The notes beneath the pieces are model-generated. The model did no database searches, was not told the DNA's origin, and was given only the letters and a program-made list of their open reading frames with translations. 64,000 nucleotides of DNA from Anthoceros angustus (taxonomy: Eukaryota > Streptophyta > Anthocerotopsida > Anthocerotales > Anthocerotaceae). The stretch's first letter is position 1; each line of letters opens with the position of its first letter. Positions 9,450 to 20,700 of this stretch are shown in pieces. The translations under genes and the position numbers were made by a program. Location: contig MU008155.1 of NCBI GenBank assembly GCA_010909165.1, positions 1,302,001-1,366,000 of the forward strand, given 5' to 3'.

Positions 9450-11350
9450 AAACACAACACCACCTAGAAACGATATGTGCCCTACTGATAATGCACACCG
9501 CTGAGGTCATACTTTGATAAAGATGCACTTTCAAGTCTACACCGAGGCTGGAGCCTGAGTGGGGCAGCCCGTTCGCGTTTTAGTAGAATGCATAGAGGGC
9601 TGCCATTTTCATATATTTATTACAATAGAAACTTTTACTTTCAAGTGGTGGAACACAATGAAAACAATCACACTAGCGGAGTCTCATTTAAGTGGTCGTG
9701 AGAACATTGCAACAAACAAGCTGCTGAAGGAGGAAGTGGTCATCGGCATCGACAATAGCCATTCAAGAGTGCGGCTGGCGACTCATCCATGCCTTGAGTC
9801 AGTACCACCGCCATATTAGGGCGGTCCATATCCTCCGCCTCGAAGTTGTCGTTCTCCTCCATTGCTTGCTCGTCTTCAATAGTATCATTCTTGGGCCCGG
9901 TCCAAGCGGTGTCGGCGCCACCAGGCATCTGTGCTGACCCTCATCCAAAAGGTCGCGGTCGTGGTCTTCAACCTTCGGCACTCAATGCAACCACTTGGGC
10001 TTTAAGGCAATGCCAACGTCCTTAAAATGAACAAAGTTAGTTGCCCATGCGCCCATGCAAGCATCCTTAAAATCAACAAAATTGAACTATTGAGGAGGCA
10101 CGAGGTTTGAACACGAAACCTATTCATTACACTTATTTCCCAAACACTAGACCAACAGTCCATGGTTGAATTCTTGAGGCGCTAAATATTTATTTTTGGA
10201 AGACAGCCTAGGAGGGGCCATGGTAGGCAGGGTGTGCTGGGGAGGGCGGCCGGCCATGGGCAGGCATGGCGTGTTGGTGGGGCGGCAGGCGGTGGCGAGG
10301 CCTGCTAGGGGCGTGTATGGGCGAGTGTGCTAGGGAGGCCGTGGCCCGGCCCCATGGGCGTGTGCTAGGGAGGCGGCCGTATAATGCAGTGTGTTGGGGG
10401 CGCCGTATGGGCAGTGTGCTAGGGGAGGCCGTGGCCGTGCCAGCGAACATCTTTGGGGGCGCGGTCGTGGCGCCCTCCTGCCTCATCCGGTGCATCTGGG
10501 TGAAGCTAGGGGGACAAGAAGGCAGCGGTATCCTATCACCGATGGAAGGTGTGGCCCATTTTGCGGGAAGGGTTAAAGATTTGCATCCATAGGTGGTATT
10601 GAAGAGTATAAGTGGTGGGAAGCTTTTTGGACGGAAGGAGATTGCTATCGTTGTGGAGAATAACATTGGGCTAGTGCTACGTCCTTGGAAGTGGTTTTCA
10701 CGTGCGAAGTGGATCATCTGACTGACCACTTCAAGTGCGGATGAAGCTTTGCTAGATGAGGCATTATTGAGGACCTCCACGTGATGATATGTATTTGGGG
10801 GCATATCAAAATGCGGGAAGGCAAGCTGCGGGAAATGCACGGATGAATGGGGACATACAATCAGGAGGGATGTTTACGGCGGTCGTGCAATACGGACATG
10901 CATAGCAGGCCATTACGGATTGGGGAGGTCATTGGCGTGAAGCTAAGCGCACGACCTCACTTTCTTATCCACTAGTATCGGACCGAGCACATAGATGCGT
11001 ATGAAGGGAGATATGTGCGGGAACACATAGTCGCCCTGGTAACCCATCGGTCCAATCTTAGGAAAAAGGGAATAAGATCCATTACCTAAAAACATCTGAG
11101 GAGGTATTTGTGAAAGCAGTCATCACTGTTATGGGTTTTATGTTGAGCATGCGGAAACATCATGTCACGGTGGACAAAAGCGATAAGGGATAAGCTCTGC
11201 GAGTTGCGTGGCTTCATACAACTGCGGTGAAAGTGTGAAGATAGTGATGACAATGGAGGAGAAAATTTGGACCAAGTGATGTGATGGATTGAACTACGGG
11301 GATGAGTGGGAAATCTCGTTTTCCGGGGTCCCGAGTTAATGTTGTAGTCC
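9450..11350 (+). repeat. Left arm of a dispersed inverted segment (1.9 kb)
   Basis: This segment lies between LTR B and LTR C and recurs as a diverged reverse complement at 31672-33680. Shared landmarks include CATAGAGGGCTGCCATTTTC (9592 here), CGACTCATCCATGCCTTGA (9779) and AATCTCGTTTTCCGGGGTCC (11312). A GC-rich tandem part (10200-10460) is expanded in the other copy. Stops are frequent and no conserved protein was recognised. It may be the internal region of a non-autonomous B-C retroelement or an independent insertion. Confidence 0.65.
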
Positions 11351-12988
11351 TCTTGGCGGCTTGTTTTGCTTTTGGTCGTTCTTTGTTAAGAGGGATAGGG
11401 AGGAGTTAGTCAATAAGGCCATTTTCGGCGGATTGCAACGGTGCAATCCCTAGACCCTCGATCCCGTTGGAGGCCAGGTGGTCCGTCCGGGCGGTCCGGG
11501 TGTCGTCGGCGAGGTCCGTGGTCGTCCGGCGAGGTCGGCGGTGGTCGTCGAGGCGGTCCGAGTGGTCCGTCCGGAGTCCGGCGGGTGGTCCGTCCGGTCA
11601 GGCGGGTGGTCCGTCGGGCGGTCCGGCGGGTGGTCGTCCGGGAGGTCGGCCGGGTGGTCAGTCCGGGCGAGTCCGGGTGGTCCGTCGGGCGAGGTCCGGA
11701 GTGGTCATCCGGGCGGTCCGGTCATCCGGGCGAGGTCCAGATGGTCCGTCCGGGCGGTCCGGCCGGTGGTCCGTCCGGCGGTCGGCCGGGTGTGTCCGGG
11801 CGAGGTCGGTCAGGTCCGTCCTTGAAGGTCCGGTGAGTGGTCAGGGAGTCGGCCCGAGTGGTCGGGTGGTTTAGTTTGGTGGGCATCGCTGGCATGGATC
11901 TCTTGTTTGGCGGGGGCGGTGGTGCAAGTCCGGTAGCGTGATGAGCTACGTCCGTGGTTACCACGACCCGGGGTTAGGGTACATACATAGCGAGGTTAGG
12001 ATACATACATAGGCGGGTTAGGTTGGGGTATGGGGTATATAGGAAGGCTGGCGTCCAAGGCGGACTATCCGGAGTACCATCTTGCGCTCCGTGTGCTCTT
12101 GCCTTCCGTGCTCGAGGCGGAGTGAGTTCTGCGTCCGTGCGGGATTAATTGGTGGTAGAGGATGTGTTTAGAGCTACGGTGGCGAGCTCCGTAACCACCA
12201 GTGATGCGGACGGGTGGGACTGAGCTCGGGAGGTGCTCGGGTGATTTCTCGGGTGCGAGACTAACCTTGGAGGCTCTTTGGGCGGAGGGTGTGGGGATGC
12301 AGTGAGCCACTTCCATGAGCGTGAAGGTAGGAGGGATTAGGAGGCGCTTGGGGGGACTGGCGGAAGCCATCCTTGGAGGCTGGAGCGGAGGCAGTGGGAT
12401 GCAGTGAAAGCCACTTCTCCTTGAGCGTGGGCGGTAGGAGGGATTAGGAGGCGCTTAGGGGTGACTGTGGGCGGAAGCCATCCTTGGAGGGCTTTGGAGC
12501 GGAGGTCATGGTTGCAGGTGCAGCTACTTCTCCATGAGCAGTAAAGCAGGAAGGGCAAAAGGCGGCTGGTGTGAATACATCGAGGCGTGTTGGTGTTGTG
12601 ACTACTAGTGGGAATGGATAAGGGAGAAGGGTCGGTTATTCTGGCGTGTGTGTTGAGGTGGAGTTGGCGGACGAGTTGAGGAGCGGCGCTAAGTACGTGG
12701 CGGCGAAGGCAGCGTCGTTAAACTATTCGTGTCTTGAGAAATCCGAGCGGGGTTTGTGGAAGGTCCAGTCATTGCCTGGTCCGACGAGTTGTGGAGGGGC
12801 ACACACAAGGGTTGTGGAGCCGCCGGACCCAACGATGAAGTCCGTTCGAGGCGATAAGTCGAGAACTCGGCGCAGAATAAGCGAGACCATTCCCTTGGGA
12901 GCGGACTCCTTCCTACAACACATACAGTGAGGATTGTGCGCGCCTTACCGGTGGCCGTACCGTCAAAGTAGTCGCGCCACTACTACCC
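11347..12988 (+). repeat. LTR C of the minisatellite-LTR family
   Basis: It shares TCTTGGCGGCTTGTTTTGC near its start with LTR A and LTR B but lacks the first ~20 bases. Then come the GGTCCGTCCGG minisatellite (11470-11845), TATATAGG at 12036, units of about 120 bp (12260-12560) and GGACTCCTTCCTACAA near 12903. The last part (GTCGCGCCAC, then a short CTACTAC-type stretch) abuts the CACTA terminus at 12989, so the CACTA element inserted at or near the LTR end. Confidence 0.6.
11470..11845 (+). repeat. GC-rich minisatellite, GGTCCGTCCGG type (LTR C)
   Basis: Degenerate tandem units as in LTR B, with repeated GGTGGTCCGTCCGG and GGCGAGGTCCG. Three overlapping plus-strand frames of 115-135 codons are composition artefacts. 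Confidence 0.85.
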
Positions 12989-13170
12989 CACTACTAGAAA
13001 ATGGGGCGGGTTAATGCGCTTTTATGTTACAACCCCTGGCCCCATTTTGTAACATATGGAGGCCATTTGCGGGATCATGTTACAGTGCTTGGTCGAGCCG
13101 AGTGCTGAAAGTGTAACATAAAAGCGTAATCTTTCAACATAACATGGAATCATATGTTGAGTTTGGAGGG
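12989..13170. repeat. CACTA terminal and subterminal repeats, left end
   Basis: CACTACTAGAAAA at 12989 is followed by TTATGTTACAAC, TTTGTAACATATG, TCATGTTACAGTG and AGTGTAACATAAAAGCG within about 150 bases. The alternating orientation of a GTTACA core is the usual look of the transposase-binding region at a CACTA end. Confidence 0.7.
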
Positions 13171-16100
13171 TCGGTTTATGTGGTTAGGCGTATAATACAT
13201 CGTGTTCGCGTAAGGGAGGCCTTGCCCCGCAGGGCGCATGCAAAGGTGGTGGTCAAGTATGCTGACCACCAATTTCATCTTGACTCGTCTTGAACTGTGT
13301 TAATAGACGCGTCAATCCTCGCGTCAGCGGCGTCGCGGTCACATCCATGTGCACACCATGGATGCACGCCACACCCGTTACGCGCCCTCCTCCATGACGG
13401 CCGTCGGTGGCATGATTGCAAACATGTGCCGGTGCATATGTATTGGATGCCTTCCATGGCACACTCTGCACCAACCGTCGTTTGGCAGCCTGTCTTTTGT
13501 ATTTTTGGGTTTACAGCAACCCATAAATTGTATATTGCCAAAAATAATTGTATTCTGTACACAGGTTTTCGGTGATACCCCCCTACGTGGTGTATACGGT
13601 ACTCCAATCTACCGTATACGTACGGTATATGGTACTGCAATCCGCTAGCTTTTCTTCAATGCTCTGGTCGTAGCGTCCGCAGTGATCGTGTTTTCAGTTT
13701 CGTGGCTCAATTGGTTTGCTTCTTTTAGTCTTGCCCCGTGATAGCTTTTTCGTTACGCAATGCACGGTGACGCTAGAGGCAAATGCAATCGTCAATCTGG
13801 CGAACTTGGATGGCCCCTCTGAAGGACGGCCGCGAAGAAGGATTCCTCTTTTGTTTTGATTTCTTCCCACTCGTATGATTGGAGGCCTTTTCCTTCGCTT
13901 GCTCATTGCCCGTCCATTTGTTCGGTTGCCTGCCAATTTATGAACAAGAACGATTTTCACAACACACAACATGCAGACGCTCGACTCACTGGTTTGTGTG
14001 ACAACAACCGGCAAACACAGCCAAGCTGAATTGTCGGCACACCCTCGCCAATATCTGCCATTGTCCGCCTTAATCGACCAACACATGAATGCAGTGCAGC
14101 ACATCCGCGGTGCGATGGAGACGCCTCCCCCGACCCCATTGTCAGCTGTGACACGTCTCCAGCACACATTCGGCCCATGCACGCCGCAACCATCGACTTA
14201 CCTTACGCGCCGGATGGCGTACGCTTGGCAGCCACCCTTGCCCCTAAATCGCCTAGAGTCTCCCGTGTTGTTCGAGCCTTCCTTGATCCTTGCTTTGTTG
14301 TCTTCGCGGTGGTGGTGAACCTCTTCCACGTCATCGCTAGAAACCTTTGTTCCCGATCGCGAGGATTTGTTGTGCACCCCTCATTCGGAGTAGTGGGCGA
14401 CCTTTGTGCATGACGTCCGTTATGCGGGTTGCGACTTTGGTCCTCCCGAACACCATTACCGTCATGGCCCATGTCCACCTCCTTCTGCCGTTGTATGTTG
14501 CCCGTTCCAGCAATGTGGCCTTCCACCTCGATCCATCGCATATGCTGGCATGCCTCAACCATTTCTTCTTCCGTTGATTCCGGTTAGTTCTTCCAACTTT
14601 GTCTTCCGGATCCATCGCGGCTAACACTTGCCGTGTGTTCTTTGCTCTCACCTCCTCGGCGCCGATTGCAGCCCGCGATCCCCGCCGACATCGTCATCAC
14701 CGCCAACATCCACTGAGTTGTACCATATTCGGCCGTCCGTCCGGCGGATGGATCTCATATCCAGCTCATCCGGGCGAGTCTATTCCATGCAGCTTGTGCC
14801 ACTCATCCTCCTTGCCCTTGCATCCGTGATAACATTTGCCATATCTTGGCACGCCTTCTTCGCATCCCAATACTCTTGCATTACGCTAATCTTTGGTGTA
14901 ACGCCATACTCCTCCTCCGTTGGCGAGCCGTGTTTACAGCTTTGAACCTCTCCATCCGCGCCCTTTCCCCGGAGGTTGGGCCCCATCCCCGACTTCCCAC
15001 CTCACTTTGGCTGCGATGGATGCTTTGGACGGGAGGAAATTGCCATGTTGGCGCAATTCAACTCTAGCCCAACTAACAGTTTCTTGCCAAGATTTGTCGT
15101 CCAGGTCGGGGGGCTTCAAGCTGTTGTCTAGCACGCCCTTTGTTCTCCTCTCTTCCACCACAGCCCGGCGGCGTCCATAGCCCAATGTTCGGCCTTTGGT
15201 TACGGAGGAGAATTTTTCCTGATTATTCTCTTCACGGCAGTGCGAAGGCGTCCTCCACTTACACGGTCGTCGCTTCCGCTTGTTCCGTCCTTCCACCAAC
15301 GGCATCTCCACCGTTGTTAAATGCCTCACCATTTTCACCATTTCTGCATGGCGTTCCGGTCCGAGGCCCCCGTACGCCGCCGGATCTCCTGCCCCTTCAT
15401 CTTCTCCAACTTCATCTGCCGGTTCGTCCATGATGTTATGCACCCAGTCTTTTCCTCTCTTGTGAATAATGGCTTGCAACAAAGCCCTATTGTCCACCTT
15501 CTCCACAACAATCGGTGGGCGTAAGCAATCTCACAGGCATCGCGGGCCGCCCACCACCACCCTCAACAAAATTGTCACTCCAGTGCCGAGGGTGGCAGCA
15601 GCGGCTTGATCACCCACGCGCCTTCTTCTACCGCGTGGCGTGGGTGTTGTTGGCTCTTCCCACCTCTTCCCGAGGCTCGACAGGTGTGGCCGTCGCCTGC
15701 TTGTTCCACCCGATAGGGCCGCACAATGTATGTGTTGCCCTCTGGATTCGTTATGGCCGGGGAGGTGGGTATGGGGATGAACCTCTGCTGCCCATCCCAC
15801 CTACTTTCAGGCGTTTCCTCCGCGTTGATAGTCCATGACTCGTTCCCGTCTAACCCAGCCAGCTACACAAGTGCACAGGCATGCACCTTGTCAGTGATGA
15901 GGCACATGCGGGGTGCTATGTTCCTCATACCAACTCTCCCAACGTTGACCTCACATGATGCTCCAGTTCGTCGCCGGCGTGAACATCATCCAGGGTTCCG
16001 TCGAATCCGTCCAAATCTTCCGGTGGGCGTTGGTAGCGAATCGCTCCCGTGCAACCGCGTGACGTACGCCGGAAGCCACGCCGCGAGGGCCAACAAAAGC

Positions 16101-17750
16101 CAGTCACGCGCGAGCCTTCACGAACACTCGCCGGTGACATGCAATATGATGGTGTCAAGCGCCCTCTTCGCTTGATGATGTAGTTCCCACGGGCGCCACC
16201 GGTGGTCCATGTTCAAATCTACGCTCGCATGGAGTCCCCTGTTTCTGTCACTTGTAGGCGATGGCCAGGACAACACACGGGATGCGCGAGGCGACCGAAT
16301 AGGCCAATTCTTACCTTCTTCTACGGCCAGCTGACCTCGCCCAGTCCCTCTCCCTGCGCCACTTGACACCCCTCACGGAAGCATGGATACATGTGCATGC
16401 ACAGGCTCATCACGTTCGAATCCCCACCGCGATGAATGCAGCAGATTTCCACCACACTGCGTTGATGTTGAAGGGATCCTCCGTACTCGGTAGTCACGCA
16501 TGCAACTTCAACTTGAAGATGCCATGTTTGTTAAGGTGTGGAAAAAGGGGAGGCAGAGGGAGGCGCGAGATTCATCATGGAGCCCCATTATTTCTGCGGA
16601 TGATGTTCACTCCAACACGCACATGCCACCGTTGTACTAATTCAAACACATTCTCATGCTATTAGAGGCAGAACACTTTACTACAACGACATATGTATTT
16701 TGGGCATACGCGCAATTAACGTTGCATTAAACGGCCGCCAGCTTCACCGCCAATATCGAGGTGCAAAAGCAGCGCCGGGACCCGAATCATCCACCTACTC
16801 GCCATGTAATCTATGCCATCGGGAGGAATGGCGGCCCTCTTCCGTCTACCGCCTAAGGTGGATTCTGCCCGACTCGACTCTGCAAAGCTGAAACAAGCGC
16901 CCACCAAATCCGGCTCGTCAAACCATTCACCGATCCTGAGGTCAGGCAGTGTGGTCATCCACTGCGTAATTTCGAGCAAGCACCTCCCAAACAAGCACGC
17001 GCGTGTGCGCGTCCGGCTACGGCGTCGAGGCGGGCGGCTACCCACATCTGGCGTCATGGTGTGAAAAGTCGGATGCCGTTCGGCGCGGCGCCCACGCATC
17101 CGCCGGGTTTGCTTGATAGTGGACTCTATGCAAAGCGGGCGTAGTCACCGCTCTGCTCCCCTGCCATCTCCTACAACCGCAACCGCACGGCCGACAGCCT
17201 CAAGCACCCACGACCTCAAGCAGCAACACATCAAAGCATCCCCAAAATCGGCTTCACTGTGGCCTTGGGTAGAACACGAATGGGGCTCCTGCGTTTATGG
17301 AGGCGCCCGGACACCATGAAAGCCGAATCGCGGTGGCGTTCCTCACTCCCCCTGCCTCCCGACTTTACTATGGACGCATTTCCAGTCGTTGATGCGTGTG
17401 TTCGTTACACCGCGATCCGCGTCGGATGCGTAATCACCGATCCGGTGATGCGTGCCACAAATATTCGCGACATGACATCCGCTCGCCGCCATTCTCTGCT
17501 GCCTTCCGCTCTCGATTGCAAATGACCGCATCCATGGTACTTAGCTAAATAGCAATAATGTCCTTGGTTATGTATGTAAGGCATGGTGCTATGATGCATA
17601 TATAGGCAGCGGATCTATATTAGAAAATACATAAAAGTCATAACTCAAGGAAAGGCGAATAGGTGGTTGAGCACATAAATATCATTATTCATTCAAGGCC
17701 AAGGAAAGTAGAATTATAAATAGAATGTCCCTTGCTCACGTGAAATCACG
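13170..17750. other. 3' portion of the CACTA element, no recognisable gene
   Basis: Many frames of 60-190 codons lie on both strands, the longest on the minus strand at 14934-15506 (190 codons, Arg/Lys/Glu-rich). The minus-strand frames at 13694-16370 follow one another with shifts and could be one decayed accessory protein, but no domain was recognised. In other CACTA elements the region beside the transposase encodes a TNPA-like DNA-binding protein; that identity is not demonstrated here. Confidence 0.3.
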
Positions 17751-17825
17751 GATGTAAACCCCATATTTTACTTATTTGGGCGGATGTGAACTCCGACCTT
17801 ATGCCTCCCCGGTTATGGATGTATG

Positions 17826-20700
17826 TTAGAATGGGGATGATGCACATGGCGGACATGCCGCCGTGGTCATGGATGGGGAATCGAGGACAAGCGCCCGGCA
17901 TATGGGGAAAGGCATCGTGTGGTGGATGTCGACCATGCGGGCGCACATGGCCGACATCACAATACATGAAGGGCGATAACAATACGGATGGGTGCCAACA
18001 CGGGTGCATGCGGCAATGAAACAAGCATGCGATGCGGCATCCGCGTCGTAATTTGAGCGGAGTTGCGGCGTCCGTGTCGATTCGCACTGCGTGGCTTCCT
18101 CCAATATGCCCTTCAAAACTACACGCATCCGTTTCCACATCCTTCCAGCGAGCCGGGGAGGAATAGCTAAAGCCCAATTCCGGTTCACCGATATGGGGTC
18201 CGGATGCAGCATACATTGCGTGACCTGCGCAAGCCACACGAATGGCCCGTCTTCACTTCCCGGCCGATATGTGCACCTCCGTCCCATGTACACCATGTCG
18301 TACCCACAAAATGTCGAGCGCAAGGATGGCGGATGTGCCTCCCTGTCGCATTCATACCAGCGAACCTTCAATACCATAGGCTTGTATGTATCCGAGAAGG
18401 ATACACGCAAAATCTTCTCTACATGGCCATAAAAAGTTCGTTCCCGCAAGTCCTCGCCAGGTAACCCTACAAAAAACCGGGTGAATACGGCACTGTCTTG
18501 CGTTCTATGACGACTGTCATCTGCGGCTATTGTGCGGATGTGGCCTCCCTTGCTCATCATGTGGTTATATGATATGGCATTGGCGTGTGGCCCAGCCATG
18601 ATGGCGCGGGCATCATCACACATTCTAGGATGGGAGTCCCACTCTCCACCCACCCTCATAGCATGCACCCATTCTCTGAAGCATGGCTTCTGCACGCCAG
18701 GCCTAAGCTGCCGGACAAACGCATCATACAAGTCCAAAAAAGGCCGCAACACGTTCGTGTTGAACAAAACATAATTGTGTACCTGCACACGTTCCGTCCC
18801 TGTTAAGGTATGTTCGGACCCTCGCCCCATAGGCTCATTGTCCTTGTCATCCTCATCCATCCAAACAGTGTTCCCATAATCTTTGTCGGAGGAATGCTTT
18901 GAGTTGATGCACTCTTGCGGATGTATCCCACGCCATCGCCTTGAACTGGCTCGTTGTCGATTATGCATTTGCGGAAGCCGAGATAACGTTCCACTCGGGT
19001 ACATCCATCTGCAGTGCACTGGGCCCAAAGCTTCCACCTCATCAACCAAGTGAAGTACGAGGTGTGTGAAATATCCGAAGCTTCGGTGTTCCTCCAATAC
19101 ACACATGACCCTTATGCACTCCTCCGCATATCGGCGATTGCATGCGTATCCTCGTTGGCATATCCACACAACCGACTCAACCCGCGATTGCCTTATACAC
19201 ATCTGGATGAATTCGTTGTGGAGGACAATGGGGAAATACACTTGCATTACCACGTGCCAATCATGGGTCTTGATTGCCAACCTTACCCTTTGCCAACTTT
19301 GATGCTATGTTTGAGGCATATCCGTGGGTAGCCGGATCGCATTTCTTTAAGCACAAGGTCTAGATCGGGCTTAGTTAACACATACCGTGCATCGGGAAAA
19401 GTCTCGGTGTCGTGATTGGGCCACGACCATGACTTACCTCCGTGGATTCCATGTCAACGTGAAGCAAAGTCGTCTCGTTCTCCTGTCAATGTATGCCATA
19501 TGGACTCAGCATTATTTTTTTCTAGGTGCATGACATCTTTCGGGGCCCACTTCAGCATGTGTCTCCAGTACGGTAGGAAGTCGAACCACGTTGACTTCCT
19601 TCGTGTCCCAAACCGGCCAGTTACTCTTAAATCCACAAGTCGCCACCACTTCCATGACCCATCACCATTAGTTGACGAGCAGCGGGCGTGGTGGGCGGTG
19701 CTCCTCTTCGTTGTTGAACCACTCCTTTTTCGTTCTGCGCATTTCATGATCAGGAGGAAAACGCGGCTCCGGTACACATGTTTATGAAGCGCGCTGCCCA
19801 TCTTGATTCCAAACCTAGCGATCTAAGCGAGCACGCGTCCCATGTCGACCAGGCCATGATCCCTAAAGGATAATCTCCAATAATGTGCGTAACCTGCTCT
19901 AACATTGAAGCGTCGCGGGGATCGATCGCGAGCATCGAGAAATCTTGACAGCATGCCTTCCACCCACAAATCCCAGCAGCTCTTCCGGGAGTGGCGCATA
20001 AAGACATCAAAGTTTTTACAATATGAGGGCTGGCACAATAAGGGGCATGAGCACATGCTCGGCTTTGTTGTCATCCATGGGGAAGTTGTGCACAAATAGC
20101 ATTACCGCCATATGGTGGATGCCGCGGACCGGTGACCAAATGGGTTGAAACCATCCGTTGCTATGCCAAACCGAACATTCCCGGCCTCAGACCCAAACCC
20201 ATCCAAGCTATCAACCAGCCGCCATGTCGGCGTATCATGATACCCATATGCCCATCAACTCGTAGCCACGTAGAGGCGGTCATGTGGCCATAGCAGGAAG
20301 CGGAGAACATGCACGGATGCGGTCTTTGATAGGAAAATGCCACATGACCTTGTGTGGGACTTTTCCACGGATATACCTCGAGACCGCACAATGGGCATGC
20401 GGTGTGATCGGCGTACTCACCTCTAAACAACACGCAATCACCTTCTGGGGCGTGGATTTTATCATACCGCTGCGGCAAAAGCTTTTTCCCCGAGTGAGGT
20501 TGGCAACGTTCCCTACCGGCAATAAATGTTGGGACGGCTGCGGCATGTCGAGACGACCACATCGACATGCCATGCCCGGTTTGCAAGGCGATGAGGATCA
20601 ACGCGATCAACTCCGTTTCCTTGGATTTGCAAGGTGGTGCACTTCCACACGCCGTTTCCCTGCGTGGCCTCCATCCCCATGTGATCGATTCCATGTGATT
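17826..20700 (-). pseudogene. TNP2-type CACTA transposase, frameshifted
   Basis: Read from high to low coordinate, the family's parts appear in order. At 20.3-20.5 kb are HAPEGDCVLFRGEY and TACPLCG, the zinc-like region before the catalytic domain. Next comes a frame change into SRYIRGKVPHKVMWHFPIKD, then a DGFQP-like stretch near 20.1 kb. At 19.5-19.6 kb is WFDFLPYWRHMLKWAPKDVMHLEKN, equivalent to the LD-MHIEKN region. A 484-codon open stretch (19280-17826) then carries a DUF4218-like part (HLVLHLVDEVEALGPVHCRW) and a DUF4216-like C-terminus (FYGHVEKILRVSF). The protein would cut and join the element's CACTA ends. At least three frameshifts make it non-functional as given; the long C-terminal frame suggests either recent decay or sequencing indels. 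Confidence 0.75.

Noticed and set aside
13600-13650. CCGTATAC...GTACGGTATA inverted words as a possible hairpin or origin
   Set aside because: Arms are only about seven bases with further imperfect copies nearby; no other evidence of function.
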